Below, in pieces: positions 1 to 9,302 of a stretch of 50,035 nt of DNA. Under the pieces are notes generated by a model that searched no databases, was not told the DNA's origin, and saw nothing but the letters and a program-made list of their open reading frames with translations. The position numbers and the translations under genes were made by a program. Origin of the DNA: an uncultured Clostridia bacterium (GTDB lineage: Bacteria > Bacillota > Clostridia > TANB77 > CAG-508); NCBI GenBank assembly GCA_944386715.1, contig CALXCD010000006.1, positions 1 through 50,035 on the forward strand. The letters are read 5' to 3'. Position 1 is the first letter of the stretch. Every line of letters begins with the position of its first letter.

Positions 1-142
1 ATTTAGTTTTCAATGTGTTGCACCGTTTTAAAAAAATTAACTAAAAACGGTTATTAAGGTTGACCTTTTTTCTATCGGAAATTTTTTAAAAATTTTTTTA
101 TTTTTCTATTGACTTTTCATAGTTGGTCTCCTTTTTTATATC

Positions 143-625
143 TTATTTTGTTTCTTCTGGTTCTATATATTCTAAAGTTCCTGGGATAATTTTGTCCATA
201 AAAACTTCTCCATTTAAGTGGTCATTTTCGTGACAAATAGCTTGTGCTAGTAAATCTTTTGCTTTTACTCGCATTCTTTTACCAGTTCTATCAGTATATT
301 CTGCAACAACTTCTTCTGGTCTTTTTACTTTAGCAAACTGATTTGGAAAGCTCAAGCACCCTTCTTCTACTTCATGTTCTCCTTTTGTCTTGATAATAAC
401 CGGATTAATAAACACAATAGGACCTTTATCATCATACAAGTCAATTACAAATACTCTTTTTAATATTCCTACTTGTACAGCTGCTAATCCTACTCCATTA
501 TATTCATGCATGGTTTCAATCATATCATCTATTAAAATTTGTAACCTATCATCTATAGTTTCTACTTCTCTAGATTTTTTCTTTAAAATTTCATCTCCTG
601 CTTGTCTTATTTTTCTAATTGCCAT
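143..625 (-). CDS. def: Peptide deformylase
   Basis: Removes the N-formyl group from nascent proteins in the cytoplasm, using a metal ion. The 160 aa length is normal for the family. All three signature motifs are visible: GVGLAAVQVG near residue 45, EGCLSFP near residue 90, and HENDHLNG near residue 133, where the two His and the Cys bind the metal and Glu is catalytic. Asn replaces the usual Ile/Phe in HExxH, which is harmless. It lies 16 nt behind priA on the same strand, and its start is preceded by a strong AGGAGG-like site. It is probably the last gene of the priA unit. No fmt gene follows inside the window. Confidence 0.97.
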   Translation of the reverse strand: MAIRKIRQAGDEILKKKSREVETIDDRLQILIDDMIETMHEYNGVGLAAVQVGILKRVFVIDLYDDKGPIVFINPVIIKTKGEHEVEEGCLSFPNQFAKVKRPEEVVAEYTDRTGKRMRVKAKDLLAQAICHENDHLNGEVFMDKIIPGTLEYIEPEETK

Positions 626-641
626 TTTCTTTTTCCTCCTT

Positions 642-2901
642 TTAACTCATATTATTAGGATTGATATCAATCATCACTCTAGTATCTTTTAATGATTTTT
701 GATATACTTGATGTAAACAATCATTTAATATCTCATTTGCCTGATTAGTCATTTTCCCTTTCATAATAATCCTATGACGTATCCTATTTTGTATTTTGTC
801 AATTGGTGCTGGCATAGGATTAAATATTTTATATTGATTCTGAGGTAAATGCATTACCAAATAACTATATATCCAATTTTCTAATACTGTTATCTCTTCT
901 TCGTTTCTTCCACTGATACCAATTACTATTATATCGCAAAATGGTGGATATTTCAATTGCTTTCTTAATTCTAATTCTGTTTCATAAAACTTTTCATTAG
1001 TTTGTTTTCTAACACATTGTATTGCAAAATTTTCTGGTTGATAAGTTTGAATAATCACTTGTCCTGGAAGGTTCTCTCTTCCAGCTCTTCCAGCTACTTG
1101 TGTCAATATCTGAAAAGTTCTTTCATTAGCACGGTAATCATCTATATTTAAAGAACTATCTGCTGCCACTACTCCTACTAAAGTAACATTAGGAAAATGA
1201 TGTCCTTTCACCACCATCTGTGTTCCTATTAAAATATCAATCTCTTCTTCTTTAAATCTATTTAAAATCATTTCATGGGAATTCTTCTTTGAAACTGTAT
1301 CCACATCCATTCGAATGGTAGAAGCTCCGCGGAAACTGTTTATGAATCTCTTGTTCTAATTTTTGCGTACCTGTACCAAAATAACGAATTTTATCACTAT
1401 GACATTCTGGGCAAATACTAACTAAATTCTCTTCATATCCACAATAATGACACTTTAATTTCTTTTCATAACTATGATATGTTAAACTAATATTACAATT
1501 CTTACATTTTACTGTATAACCACAATTTCTACACATGATGAAAGTAGAATAGCCTCTTCTATTTAAAAACAAAATGGTTTGTTTTTTTTGTTTTAAATTT
1601 TCTTCTATTGCCTGATACAAATCCATACTTAACATAGACCTATTTCCATTCGCTAATTCTTGTTTTAAATCTACTACTTTTATTTGTGGTAAAGAAGATT
1701 GATTGGCTCTTTTGGTTAACTTTAATAATTTCATCTTGCTTTCTTCTTGTATCGCTTTTGTATAAGTCACAATATCAGGAGTTGCACTTCCTAATACTAA
1801 TGGAATTTGATTTTGTTTTGCTAAATATGTGGCTATTTCTTTTGCTTGATATCTTGGATTTGCTTCTGATTTATAAGAACTGTCATGTTCTTCATCTATG
1901 ATGATAATTCCTAAATTTTCTACTGGTGCAAAAATAGCAGACCTTGCACCAATCACAATTTTAGCTTTACCTTCCTTTATTTTTATCCATTCGTCATGTT
2001 TTTCTCCAACAGATAACTTACTATGTAATACTGCAATTTCTTCTTTTCCAAATCTTGCAATAAATCTATCTAACATTTGTGGAGTTAATGAAATTTCTGG
2101 AACCAATACCACTGCAGTATTTCCCTTTGTAATAACATCTTCTATTAATTGTAAATATATTTCTGTCTTTCCTGAACCAGTTACACCATATAATAAAAAG
2201 GATTGATATTGTTGTTGATATACACTTTTTTGTATCTCTTCATAAGCCTCTTTTTGTTCTTGTGTTAAATCTAATTTCTGACTTTTTTCTTTTTTTTGAA
2301 TTTCCTCTATATCTTTTTCTAACAAAGGATTTCTCTCTACCTTTTTTTCTATAATTTCCAAATACTCATTTTTCACTAAAGTATTTATAATAGCTCTAGA
2401 AGTATCTGTTAACATTTCAATTTCAGGAATAGTAGCACCCTCGTTATCTTTTACAAAATTTAAAATTCTTTTTTGTTTATCTGATTTCACCTTTCCTGCT
2501 TCTATTTCAAATTCTATCTCTTCTACCTCTTTTTTTAAATAAACAACCTGCACTTTTTTATCTTGTATTCTTTTTTCTATATTTTTTGTTCTAGTACCAG
2601 GTGTTAACATCAATTTAATACAATCTGAAACATTACAAAAATATCTTTTTGCCATCCATTTTGCCAAATCTATTTGCTTCTTTGTTAATTGTTCTTCTAA
2701 TTTCGCTATTTCTTTCACTTCATAGTCTGATTTATCCTTTATTCCTACCACAAAAGCTTCTTCTAATTGTCCGCTTTTTCCAAATGGTACTAAAACCTTA
2801 CTACCTACAATAATAAAGCTTTCTAAGTTTTCTGGAATAGCATAATCAAATGTTCTATTTAATTTTTTTGCATTTCTATTTATGATTACTTCTGCTATCA
2901 T
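642..2901 (-). CDS. priA: Primosomal helicase PriA, read through one +1 shift at CGG
   Basis: Replication-restart DNA helicase that binds stalled forks and loads the replicative helicase. The zero-frame part (codons 1-524) has Walker A GVTGSGKTE, Walker B DEEH and the zinc-binding Cys cluster (CRNCGY, CKNC, CHYCGY, CPEC). The rest, in the next frame, has GTQMVVKGHHFPN and the arginine-finger motif QVAGRAGR. The frames join at codon 525, CGG at 1329-1327. Skipping that C gives GGA GCT TCT ACC, so the protein reads FPGASTIRMDVDT exactly as the family expects; staying in frame gives 17 unrelated residues and a stop. The restored length is about 752 aa, normal for PriA. It is either recoded (my preferred view) or a pseudogene or sequencing error. 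The join has no homopolymer. Confidence 0.9.
1327..1329 (-). other. +1 recoding site, CGG(A), in priA
   Basis: In-frame CGG after CCG (Pro). The zero frame continues AGC TTC. Skipping C gives GGA, restoring Gly of the PriA motif FPGA. It is the only in-phase CGG in the gene. Confidence 0.85.
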
Positions 2902-2990
2902 GTTCTCTCCTTTTCTCAGGCTAGTATATCAAATTTTTCTTATATTCACAATTGTTTTTATTAAAAAATGATATAATAAAACTTATTTTA

Positions 2991-3146
2991 TATCTAGAAA
3001 ATACATTATATTTTTTATTTGTAACTCCCAGCATCGCACAGTCTGTAGAAAAATATCAAAAAATAAGAAATAAAATAAACAGACTGTATGCTTGCTGGTC
3101 CCCACGAATTGTTACTGCATAAAAAATATAATGTATTTTCTAGATA
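2991..3146. repeat. Long imperfect palindrome (MITE-like or structured RNA)
   Basis: The arms 2991-3018 and 3119-3146 are perfect 28-bp inverted repeats starting TATCTAGAAAATACATT. Inside, the pairing resumes with CCAGCA/TGCTGG and ACAGTCTGT/ACAGACTGT (3038-3046 and 3079-3087). The whole 156 bp can fold into one long hairpin with an A-rich loop. It fills most of the 351-base gap between the 3' end of gmk and the start of priA; I see no gene there. There is no obvious target duplication and no second copy in the window. It could be a non-autonomous transposon relic or a regulatory RNA ahead of priA. Confidence 0.75.
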
Positions 3147-3252
3147 CAATATTTATCTCTGTATAGTTTCCTTTTTACATTTAGCTCAAAAAAAAATGAC
3201 AGACTCATGTTTTCTTTACCATCCACATAATCTATCAATTTTTAATATTTTT

Positions 3253-3831
3253 TTATGCCTTTTCCTCATTCTCTAATCTAACTTCATTTTCAATAATTGT
3301 CATAATTATTTGCACTGTTTTTTCTAAATCATTATTTCTTAATACATAATCATACAAATTAATTCTAGACTCCTCATAATCAAATCTATTTAAACGTAAT
3401 CTAATTTCTGCTGGGCTTGGCTTGTCCACCCTATTTTTCAATCTTTTTTTCAGTTCTTCTCTTGGCACTCTCAAAAATATAGTTACTACTTTTGTATCAT
3501 CTTTTAATAGCTCTTTTAAATGCTCTGTTCCATTGACATCAATATCTTTTACAATGATTTTACCACTTGCAATTTTTTCATTCAATAATTTTCTAGAAGT
3601 CCCATAATATTGATTATGATGCACATCATATTCATAAAATTCTTTACGTGCAATCATTTCTTCAAACTCTTCCGTAGAAACAAAACGATATGTTTCCCCA
3701 TCTACATCTCCAGGGCGCATCGTCCTAGAAGTATAGGAAGGCAAAGATTCTACATTTTCCATTCTTTTTATAAGTTCTTTTTTGATAGTATCTTTTCCTG
3801 CACCAGCTACTCCTGATAATATGACTAACAT
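3253..3831 (-). CDS. gmk: Guanylate kinase
   Basis: Phosphorylates GMP to GDP with ATP in the cytoplasm. The 192 aa protein has a P-loop at residues 8-15 in the slightly unusual form GVAGAGKDT (family: GPSGVGKGT). It also has the GMP-binding SYTSRTMRPGD segment near residue 33 and the lid-region arginines. Its start overlaps the stop of rpoZ by 7 nt, and the remA-rpoZ-gmk order is the usual Firmicutes one, so translational coupling is likely. The P-loop Asp is the only oddity, and the kinase fold otherwise looks intact. Confidence 0.93.
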   Translation of the reverse strand: MLVILSGVAGAGKDTIKKELIKRMENVESLPSYTSRTMRPGDVDGETYRFVSTEEFEEMIARKEFYEYDVHHNQYYGTSRKLLNEKIASGKIIVKDIDVNGTEHLKELLKDDTKVVTIFLRVPREELKKRLKNRVDKPSPAEIRLRLNRFDYEESRINLYDYVLRNNDLEKTVQIIMTIIENEVRLENEEKA

Positions 3832-4013
3832 ATGGTTACCTTCCCTTCTGCAATTTCATTTGCTGCTAAGGTTACTGGAGATTCTTCTCTCACTTTTGTC
3901 TTAGGTGGATCTCCTGCTGCAATTTGTCTTGCACGTCTTGCAGTTGCAATCACTAATTCATAACGATTATTGGCTTTTGTTAATAATTCTGTAACAGTTG
4001 GTTTTACAATCAT
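3825..4013 (-). CDS. rpoZ: RNA polymerase omega subunit
   Basis: Small subunit that helps assemble and stabilise the beta-prime subunit of RNA polymerase. It is 62 aa, about the length of Clostridial omega proteins. It shows the conserved N-terminal segment around NNRYELVIATARRARQIA (residues 15-32), which contacts beta-prime, and ends in a short acidic tail. It sits between remA and gmk, overlapping gmk by 7 nt. The context and the ARRARQIA motif make the call firm despite the small size. Confidence 0.93.
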   Translation of the reverse strand: MIVKPTVTELLTKANNRYELVIATARRARQIAAGDPPKTKVREESPVTLAANEIAEGKVTIC

Positions 4014-4047
4014 TTTTCTTTCCTCCCTTTAAATTTTCCATTACTTT

Positions 4048-4314
4048 TTAATTTTCTTCTGGCACTACATTTGGTGCTATTGTTTTATCAATTCTACCCC
4101 CTACAGTTTCTGGTTGAACAGCAGACAAAATAATATGTCCTGAATCCATAATCAAAACAGCCCTTGTTCTTCTCCCATAAGTAGCATCTACCGCTGTTTT
4201 ATTATCCTTTGCTTCTTGTACCATTCTTTTGATGGGAGCTGATTCTGGACTTACTATTGCCACAATTCTTTCTGCCGAAACAATATTTCCAAATCCTATG
4301 TTAATTAATTGCAT
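4048..4314 (-). CDS. remA: RemA-like extracellular matrix regulator (DUF370)
   Basis: DUF370/RemA proteins are small DNA-binding regulators that activate biofilm-matrix and osmoprotection operons in Bacillus. The protein runs [10 protein letters not shown] ... [14 protein letters not shown] ... [17 protein letters not shown], the family signature over its whole length of about 88 aa. I start at the ATG at 4314, because GAGGAGG lies just upstream of it, rather than at the in-frame ATG 21 nt earlier, which overlaps that site. It follows yicC by 13 nt and precedes rpoZ. The exported TasA/CalY-like proteins at 45-47 kb are conceivable targets, but that is speculation. Confidence 0.93.
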   Translation of the reverse strand: MQLINIGFGNIVSAERIVAIVSPESAPIKRMVQEAKDNKTAVDATYGRRTRAVLIMDSGHIILSAVQPETVGGRIDKTIAPNVVPEEN

Positions 4315-4327
4315 ATGAAACCCTCCT

Positions 4328-5203
4328 CTATTCAATATTTTGTATCTGTTCTCTTATATTTTCTAATTGTGTCTTAATATCTATTACCTTATTTGTAATT
4401 TCTAAACAATTTGCTTTTGACCCTATAGTATTTGTTTCTCGATTCATCTCTTGAATAAGAAAATCTAATTTTTTTCCTATGTTTTCTTCTGCTTGTAAAA
4501 AATTTTTAAATTGAGCAATATGACTATTCAATCTAGTAATTTCTTCTTGCACTGAACATTTATCTGCAAAAATAACAACTTCTTGCGCTAATCTATTTTG
4601 GTCAATTTCGTGATTTGGTAATAACTCTTTTATCCTACTTTCTAATTTTACTACATAATCTTGAATAAGTCCAGTAGATTGGTCTGATATTTTTGTAACA
4701 TTCTGTTGTACTTCTTCCACTCTTTGTAATAAATCTTGTGCCATTTTACTTCCTTCTGCACTTCTCATTTCTACTAGTTTTTGCACAGCTTGCTTTGTCA
4801 CTTCTATCAATTCTTGTTTTATTTTTTCTTCATTTTGTTCATTTTGTATGCTTAATACATCTGGATATTTAGATATTTCTGTTACTTCTATATTCGCCAA
4901 AATATTTTCTTCTTCTGCTAATTTTTTTAATTCCTTAATATAAACACTTGCTATTTCTTTGTTAATTTGTATTTTTCTTCCTTCTGTAGAATTATTCTCA
5001 AAAGTAATGAAAACATCCACTTTTCCCCTTTTCACATATGTCATTATGGTTTTCTTTACTTCTTCTTCTAAATAACTAATCGTTCTTGGCATCTTTATAT
5101 TCATATCTAAATAACGATGATTGACACTTTTTATCTCTATTTGATATTCTCTATTTTCTCTGGACAAAGTTGCTTTCCCATATCCTGTCATACTTTTAAT
5201 CAT
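4328..5203 (-). CDS. YicC family endoribonuclease-like protein
   Basis: YicC/YloC proteins are stress-associated endoribonucleases (YicC in E. coli, YloC in Bacillus). The N terminus [11 protein letters not shown] is the family hallmark, and the C terminus carries the conserved [13 protein letters not shown] and [22 protein letters not shown] region (DUF1732) with a predicted coiled coil between. The length is about 291 aa, as usual. I chose the second ATG (5203): GAGGT is 8 nt upstream of it but only 3 nt from the first. It overlaps the 3' end of the Lys-rich gene and is followed closely by remA, as in other Clostridia. Confidence 0.92.
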   Translation of the reverse strand: MIKSMTGYGKATLSRENREYQIEIKSVNHRYLDMNIKMPRTISYLEEEVKKTIMTYVKRGKVDVFITFENNSTEGRKIQINKEIASVYIKELKKLAEEENILANIEVTEISKYPDVLSIQNEQNEEKIKQELIEVTKQAVQKLVEMRSAEGSKMAQDLLQRVEEVQQNVTKISDQSTGLIQDYVVKLESRIKELLPNHEIDQNRLAQEVVIFADKCSVQEEITRLNSHIAQFKNFLQAEENIGKKLDFLIQEMNRETNTIGSKANCLEITNKVIDIKTQLENIREQIQNIE

Positions 5204-6206
5204 TTTCATTTACCTCTTCTTCTTTTTGTTTTTGTGTTTTTGTCTTTTTAGAAGTTCCTTTCTTATTAGCCTTTTGAGAAGAAGTTGTATTTCTAGTTGT
5301 CTTTTTTTCTTCTTCTTTTTTAGTCTTTGCATTTCCTTTTGTTGGTTTTTGTTCTTTAGATGAAACTTTTTTCTTTGTTGCTACCTTTTCTTCTTTTTTA
5401 GCAGATTCTGTTTTCTTAGTTTCTATTTTTCCTTCTCCTTTAGAAGATACTATTTTCTTAGTTTCTATTTTTCCTTTCTCACTAGAAACATTTTTCTTCT
5501 TCATGTCTGTCTCCTTTTCTCCTTTTTTTGTGGTTGCTTTTCCTTTTGCTTGTGATTTTTTAGTACTTGTCTTTTTACCTTCTTTTTTAACTGTCTTATC
5601 TTTAGAAACTGCTGTCGTTTTTTCTTTTTCTTCTTTCGTTTTATCTTCTGGCTCTTCTTTAATAACTTTTTTAGTAGCTTCTTTTTTGGTTGGTTCTTCT
5701 TTTTTTATAATTTCTGAAATATCACTTAATCCTCTTAAATATATTCTTCTTTCCCTTACATAAATAACAATAGATTTTAATACATAATAAATAGAAAAAA
5801 TATAAGAAGAAGTTAATAGATATAATCTAAAATCATATTCCAATAAAGTAATGATATGCATAATAGATAAAGTATGTAAAGAAAGTACTAATAATTCTAT
5901 TCCTATAACAACATATTTTCCAATTTCTTTGCGATAAGCTTTTTCTAACATAACAATTCCAACTACCAAGAACGCACCAGCAAAAACTTTAATATCACCA
6001 ATCAATCTTTCTTCTCTCATATTTACATAAGCTAAATTTAATATAACAAAATATAGCATAATACAAATAGCAGCTAATAATTGATTAAATATTTTTTTAA
6101 AAATAATTTGACTAACTTCCTTTGGCATTTTTTGTTTTTGTTTTTTTCTGTCTTTTTTTATTTTAGTTAACTGATTTACTGTTTCCTCTATCTTTTTTTC
6201 TTCCAT
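5196..6206 (-). CDS. Membrane protein with a long Lys/Glu/Thr-rich tail
   Basis: Function unknown. The first 45 residues are charged. Residues 35-160 contain four or five hydrophobic segments, an integral membrane domain. From about residue 165 to the end (336) the protein is low complexity with repeated units such as SSKGEGKIETKK and SAKKEEKVATKK, strongly basic and presumably cytoplasmic and disordered. Such tails resemble histone-like or nucleic-acid-binding extensions. Its stop overlaps the yicC start, so the two are co-transcribed. The tail's repeats invite length variation between strains. No catalytic motif is seen. Confidence 0.8.
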   Translation of the reverse strand: MEEKKIEETVNQLTKIKKDRKKQKQKMPKEVSQIIFKKIFNQLLAAICIMLYFVILNLAYVNMREERLIGDIKVFAGAFLVVGIVMLEKAYRKEIGKYVVIGIELLVLSLHTLSIMHIITLLEYDFRLYLLTSSYIFSIYYVLKSIVIYVRERRIYLRGLSDISEIIKKEEPTKKEATKKVIKEEPEDKTKEEKEKTTAVSKDKTVKKEGKKTSTKKSQAKGKATTKKGEKETDMKKKNVSSEKGKIETKKIVSSKGEGKIETKKTESAKKEEKVATKKKVSSKEQKPTKGNAKTKKEEEKKTTRNTTSSQKANKKGTSKKTKTQKQKEEEVNEND

Positions 6207-6235
6207 TCTTTATATCTTTCCTTTCCAAGATATCT

Positions 6236-6985
6236 CTATTTTTCTAACTCATACATGATAACACTTAAGCATTGCAAAGCTACTGTTTCTGTTCGTAAAA
6301 TTCTTTTCCCTAAGGTAATAATCTTGGCTCCTTTTTCTCTCCACATTTCCACATCTTTACTTTCCAATCCGCCTTCTGGTCCAATTACTATTCCTATTTT
6401 AATCTCCTCTTTTTGCTTTAATTTTAATAATTCTTGTTTTAAAGTAGCAACCTTTTCCTCCTCATATGCCACTAATACAACATCATATTGCTTTATTTGG
6501 TCACCAATATTTTTACTTGTCATAACAGGATGTATCTTTGGAATAAGATTTCTCCCACATTGCTTTGCAGCCACTTCAGAAATTTTTTGCCATCTTTGTA
6601 TTTTTTTATCTACATCCTTTTCTTTTAATTTAACAACACATCTTTTCATTTCCACAGGTACAATATCATATACACCTAATTCTACTGCTTTTTGAATAAT
6701 CCATTCCATTTTTTCTGCTTTAGGAATCCCCTGAAAAATAGTTACTTTTACATTAGATTCTACTGTTTCAGATATTTTTTCCAATATAGTAGTAGCAATA
6801 TACTCTTTATGTATTTCTTTTATTTGACAATAATAATTTTGTTGATTAAAGGGATTACAAATTTCCACTTTATCTCCGTTTTTTACTCTTAATACATTTC
6901 TTAGGTGATTGACATCTGTTCCTGTTATCTGTATTTCTCCAATATCTTCCTTTACCTGTTCATCTGATACAAAAAATTTAGGCAT
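6236..6985 (-). CDS. rsmE: 16S rRNA m3U1498 methyltransferase
   Basis: SPOUT-class enzyme that methylates U1498 of 16S rRNA with SAM. The 249 aa protein has an N-terminal PUA-like part (NHLRNVLRVKNGD, residues 26-38) and the C-terminal knot motifs GIVIGPEGGLE and LGKRILRTETVAL that form the SAM pocket. The segment AVELGVYDIVPV is also typical. It heads the minus-strand run toward yicC and remA, 29 nt from the Lys-rich gene. Length and motifs are complete. Confidence 0.95.
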   Translation of the reverse strand: MPKFFVSDEQVKEDIGEIQITGTDVNHLRNVLRVKNGDKVEICNPFNQQNYYCQIKEIHKEYIATTILEKISETVESNVKVTIFQGIPKAEKMEWIIQKAVELGVYDIVPVEMKRCVVKLKEKDVDKKIQRWQKISEVAAKQCGRNLIPKIHPVMTSKNIGDQIKQYDVVLVAYEEEKVATLKQELLKLKQKEEIKIGIVIGPEGGLESKDVEMWREKGAKIITLGKRILRTETVALQCLSVIMYELEK

Positions 6986-7047
6986 CTATTTACTCCTCAT
7001 TTTTTCTGAATTATATCACAAACTTTTTATCTTGTCCAATCTAGTTA

Positions 7048-8490
7048 TCAAACTTCCACCCATATAGAAACAGATTTTGGCATTACTTTAAAATTAGCAA
7101 ATCCCTCTTTATCCACCTCTATCATATCTTTACAATTTCCAAGAGCATCTATCATCTTTTGCCCTGCAAATCTTTTCCCTATTTCCATTCGTTTTTCTGT
7201 TTGTTCTTTATTAGATATTACAACTGCCAATCCAGATTTCAAGTGTTCTTCATCTCCTTGCCTTATCCAACCGATACATTGTGGTGAATCAAAATAGTCC
7301 ACTTGAGAACCATAAGCTTTATCTTTTCTCAACTGAATTAAAGTTTTTAACTCAGGAACCCTTTTTATCCCATCATGTGGTATTCCGTAAAAATCTCCAT
7401 AAAATACACATGGATATCCTTCTTCTCTAAGTAGTATGATACTATATGCCACTGGTTTGAACCAGGGAGCTACAAAACTTTCTAAACTCTGACCTGGTTG
7501 TGTATCATGATTATCTACAAAAGTAACCGCTTTACTAGGATTTTCCTTCATTAATGTTCCCTCTAATAAAGTGGATAAATTATACCCCTCTTCTTTAGAA
7601 GCACTACTAAAATGATAATGCAAAGGAACATCAAATAAAGAAATTTCTCCCTCTGTTTCTGTAATATATCGATGTAATTTACTAACATCTCCACTCCAAT
7701 ACTCTCCTACTGTAAACAATTGCTCTTTTGTTTGTTTTCTTAATTTTTTAATCCAATCACGATAAAATTCTGCATTGATATGTTTTACAGCATCTAAGCG
7801 AAATCCGTCTACATGTGTCATTTCAAGATACCATTTTCCCCAATGAAAACATTCTTCTACCACTTCTGGATTATGAAAATCAATATCAGCTCCCATCAGA
7901 TAATCAAAATTTCCAAATTCCTCATCAACAGCATCATTCCAACTTTTATCTTTAAATCTAAATATTGCGTTTTCTTTGGTGGAATCATTATAATCAATTC
8001 CATCAAAATGAGTCCAATTCCATTCAAAATCTGAGTATTTATGTTTTCTACCTGGAAAAGTAAATTTTGTCGCTACTCTTACTATTTCTTGGTCAGAAAC
8101 ATTTTTATTATGATTTCCCCAATCTACTTTTGTTGCAGGAATAGTTTGTAACATATCTGCTCCCATTTTATGATTTAGTACAACATCTGCATAACTTTGG
8201 ATTCCATTTTGTTTTAAAATTTGTATACAATTTAAATATTCATCTTTAGAACCATATTTGGTTTTTACAGTACCTTTTTGTTCAAACTCTCCTAAATCAT
8301 ATACATCATATACTCCATACCCAACATCATCTTTTCCTCCAATTCCTTTATATGCTGGTGGAAGCCACAAAGCTGTAATTCCTATCTTTGCTAAATTTTC
8401 TGCTTCTGCTGCTACTTGATTCCACAAATTTTGATGACATTCTAAATACCATTCAAAATACTGCATCATTATTCCATTTATTTGTTTCAT
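7048..8490 (-). CDS. Cytoplasmic alpha-amylase (GH13)
   Basis: Hydrolyses alpha-1,4-glucans. The 480 aa protein lacks a signal peptide and starts MKQINGIMMQYFEWYLE, like the intracellular AmyA/AmyS type. The four GH13 regions are present: DVVLNH near 101, GFRLDAVKH near 228 (nucleophile Asp), VGEYW near 260 (acid/base Glu), and FVDNHD near 322. A beta-rich C-terminal domain follows the barrel. It probably degrades storage glycogen or imported maltodextrins. The next gene on the strand is rsmE, and the thioesterase lies 16 nt upstream. Confidence 0.94.
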   Translation of the reverse strand: MKQINGIMMQYFEWYLECHQNLWNQVAAEAENLAKIGITALWLPPAYKGIGGKDDVGYGVYDVYDLGEFEQKGTVKTKYGSKDEYLNCIQILKQNGIQSYADVVLNHKMGADMLQTIPATKVDWGNHNKNVSDQEIVRVATKFTFPGRKHKYSDFEWNWTHFDGIDYNDSTKENAIFRFKDKSWNDAVDEEFGNFDYLMGADIDFHNPEVVEECFHWGKWYLEMTHVDGFRLDAVKHINAEFYRDWIKKLRKQTKEQLFTVGEYWSGDVSKLHRYITETEGEISLFDVPLHYHFSSASKEEGYNLSTLLEGTLMKENPSKAVTFVDNHDTQPGQSLESFVAPWFKPVAYSIILLREEGYPCVFYGDFYGIPHDGIKRVPELKTLIQLRKDKAYGSQVDYFDSPQCIGWIRQGDEEHLKSGLAVVISNKEQTEKRMEIGKRFAGQKMIDALGNCKDMIEVDKEGFANFKVMPKSVSIWVEV

Positions 8491-8506
8491 TTGAAAAACT
8501 CCATTT

Positions 8507-8920
8507 CTATTCTTTTAAATCCTCAAATTTTGCACTAAATTGTGGACAACATTTTTTTAAATTAATAGGTCTTAAACTTTTATTAGTAAAACAATGTTTT
8601 GTTTCTGCACTAATAACTTCTTTTCCAGTTTTCTTGTCTTTTACTTCATAACCTATTGTTAATCTAACTCCATTATATTCTTTTACCATAACTCTTATCA
8701 AAATAGTATCTGAAAAAGTCACATGGTATTTATATTCACAATTTATAGATAAAACCGGAATGGTTATATCTTGTGCTTCAAATTCTTCAAATGGCATACC
8801 TTCAGATTTTAAGAAATAGCATCTTGCTTCTTCTAAAAATCTAATATAATTGGAATGATGTACCACTCCCATTTTATCTGTTTCATAATAATTTATTGTT
8901 CTTTCATATATATAATCCAT
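8507..8920 (-). CDS. Acyl-CoA thioesterase of the YbgC/4HBT hotdog family
   Basis: 137 aa single hotdog domain. The active-site segment YYETDKMGVVHHSNYIRFLEE (residues 11-31) matches the YbgC/FadM pattern, although Lys stands where many members have Asp or Gln. Such enzymes hydrolyse short or aromatic acyl-CoA thioesters; the substrate here cannot be told. It lies directly upstream of the amylase on the same strand but has no obvious functional link to it. A pause of about 160 bases with a terminator separates it from the upstream pilin-like remnant. Confidence 0.88.
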   Translation of the reverse strand: MDYIYERTINYYETDKMGVVHHSNYIRFLEEARCYFLKSEGMPFEEFEAQDITIPVLSINCEYKYHVTFSDTILIRVMVKEYNGVRLTIGYEVKDKKTGKEVISAETKHCFTNKSLRPINLKKCCPQFSAKFEDLKE

Positions 8921-9006
8921 TTCTTAACCCTTCCTTTCCTAACAGATTATATCCAATCTTAAAAAGCATGTCAACTTATGTTTAAAATTCCCTATCAGGT
9001 AAAAAA

Positions 9007-9049
9007 TATGTAGGAAAAACGACATTTTTCTTTGCCCTTTTCCTACATA
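9007..9049 (-). terminator. Terminator behind the pilin-like remnant
   Basis: Inverted repeat TATGTAGGAAAA/TTTTCCTACATA with a 19-nt loop, followed on the minus strand by a T-rich run. It lies just behind the pilin-like remnant and ahead of the thioesterase. Confidence 0.7.
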
Positions 9050-9078
9050 AAATTATACCATTTACAGGGAGAAAAGTT

Positions 9079-9252
9079 CTAAGTCACATTTAAAATGCTA
9101 CAACACCACCACCGGGCGGAAGCCATAATTGTGGCCGGCATCGCCATTCGTAATGTCCGTGTAAAGCACTCCAGCATAGCCACCAAAATTGTAATTACTA
9201 ACGCAATTAAGGTAATTCCTTTCTTATTTTTTAGTTCGTTTTTAATCTTCAT
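9079..9252 (-). pseudogene. Pilin leader fused out of frame to a variable-type C terminus
   Basis: An ATG at 9252 opens a type IV prepilin-like leader (KNKKGITLIALVITILVA). This frame then gives nonsense to a stop at 9079 (57 aa). From 9190 to 9098, another frame reads NFGGYAGVLYTDITNGDAGH ending GFRPVVVL and a stop, the end of FGE/C-lectin-type surface proteins. That stretch is markedly G+C richer than its surroundings and rich in NNC/NNT codons. I read it as an internally deleted surface-protein gene. In-phase CGG triplets also occur here (about 9157 and 9112), and two +1 skips would reach the GFRPVVVL frame, but the uninterrupted frame fits the family better, so I do not count them as recoding sites. 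Confidence 0.6.
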
Positions 9253-9302
9253 TTTTTTGATTTCCCCCTTATCGTTTTTTATCTTTCACTTAAAACTTAA
9301 TT

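Noticed and set aside
23..50. CCGTTTT/AAAACGG inverted repeat as a terminator of an upstream gene
   Set aside because: Weak stem, no clear T-run and no gene on either side to assign it to; the first 142 bases show nothing else.
1327..1329. Classical slippery-site or P-site +1 frameshift (prfB type)
   Set aside because: The eight preceding codons differ and do not permit common re-pairing; no Shine-Dalgarno-like stimulator recurs upstream, and the stop codon is not at a fixed distance.
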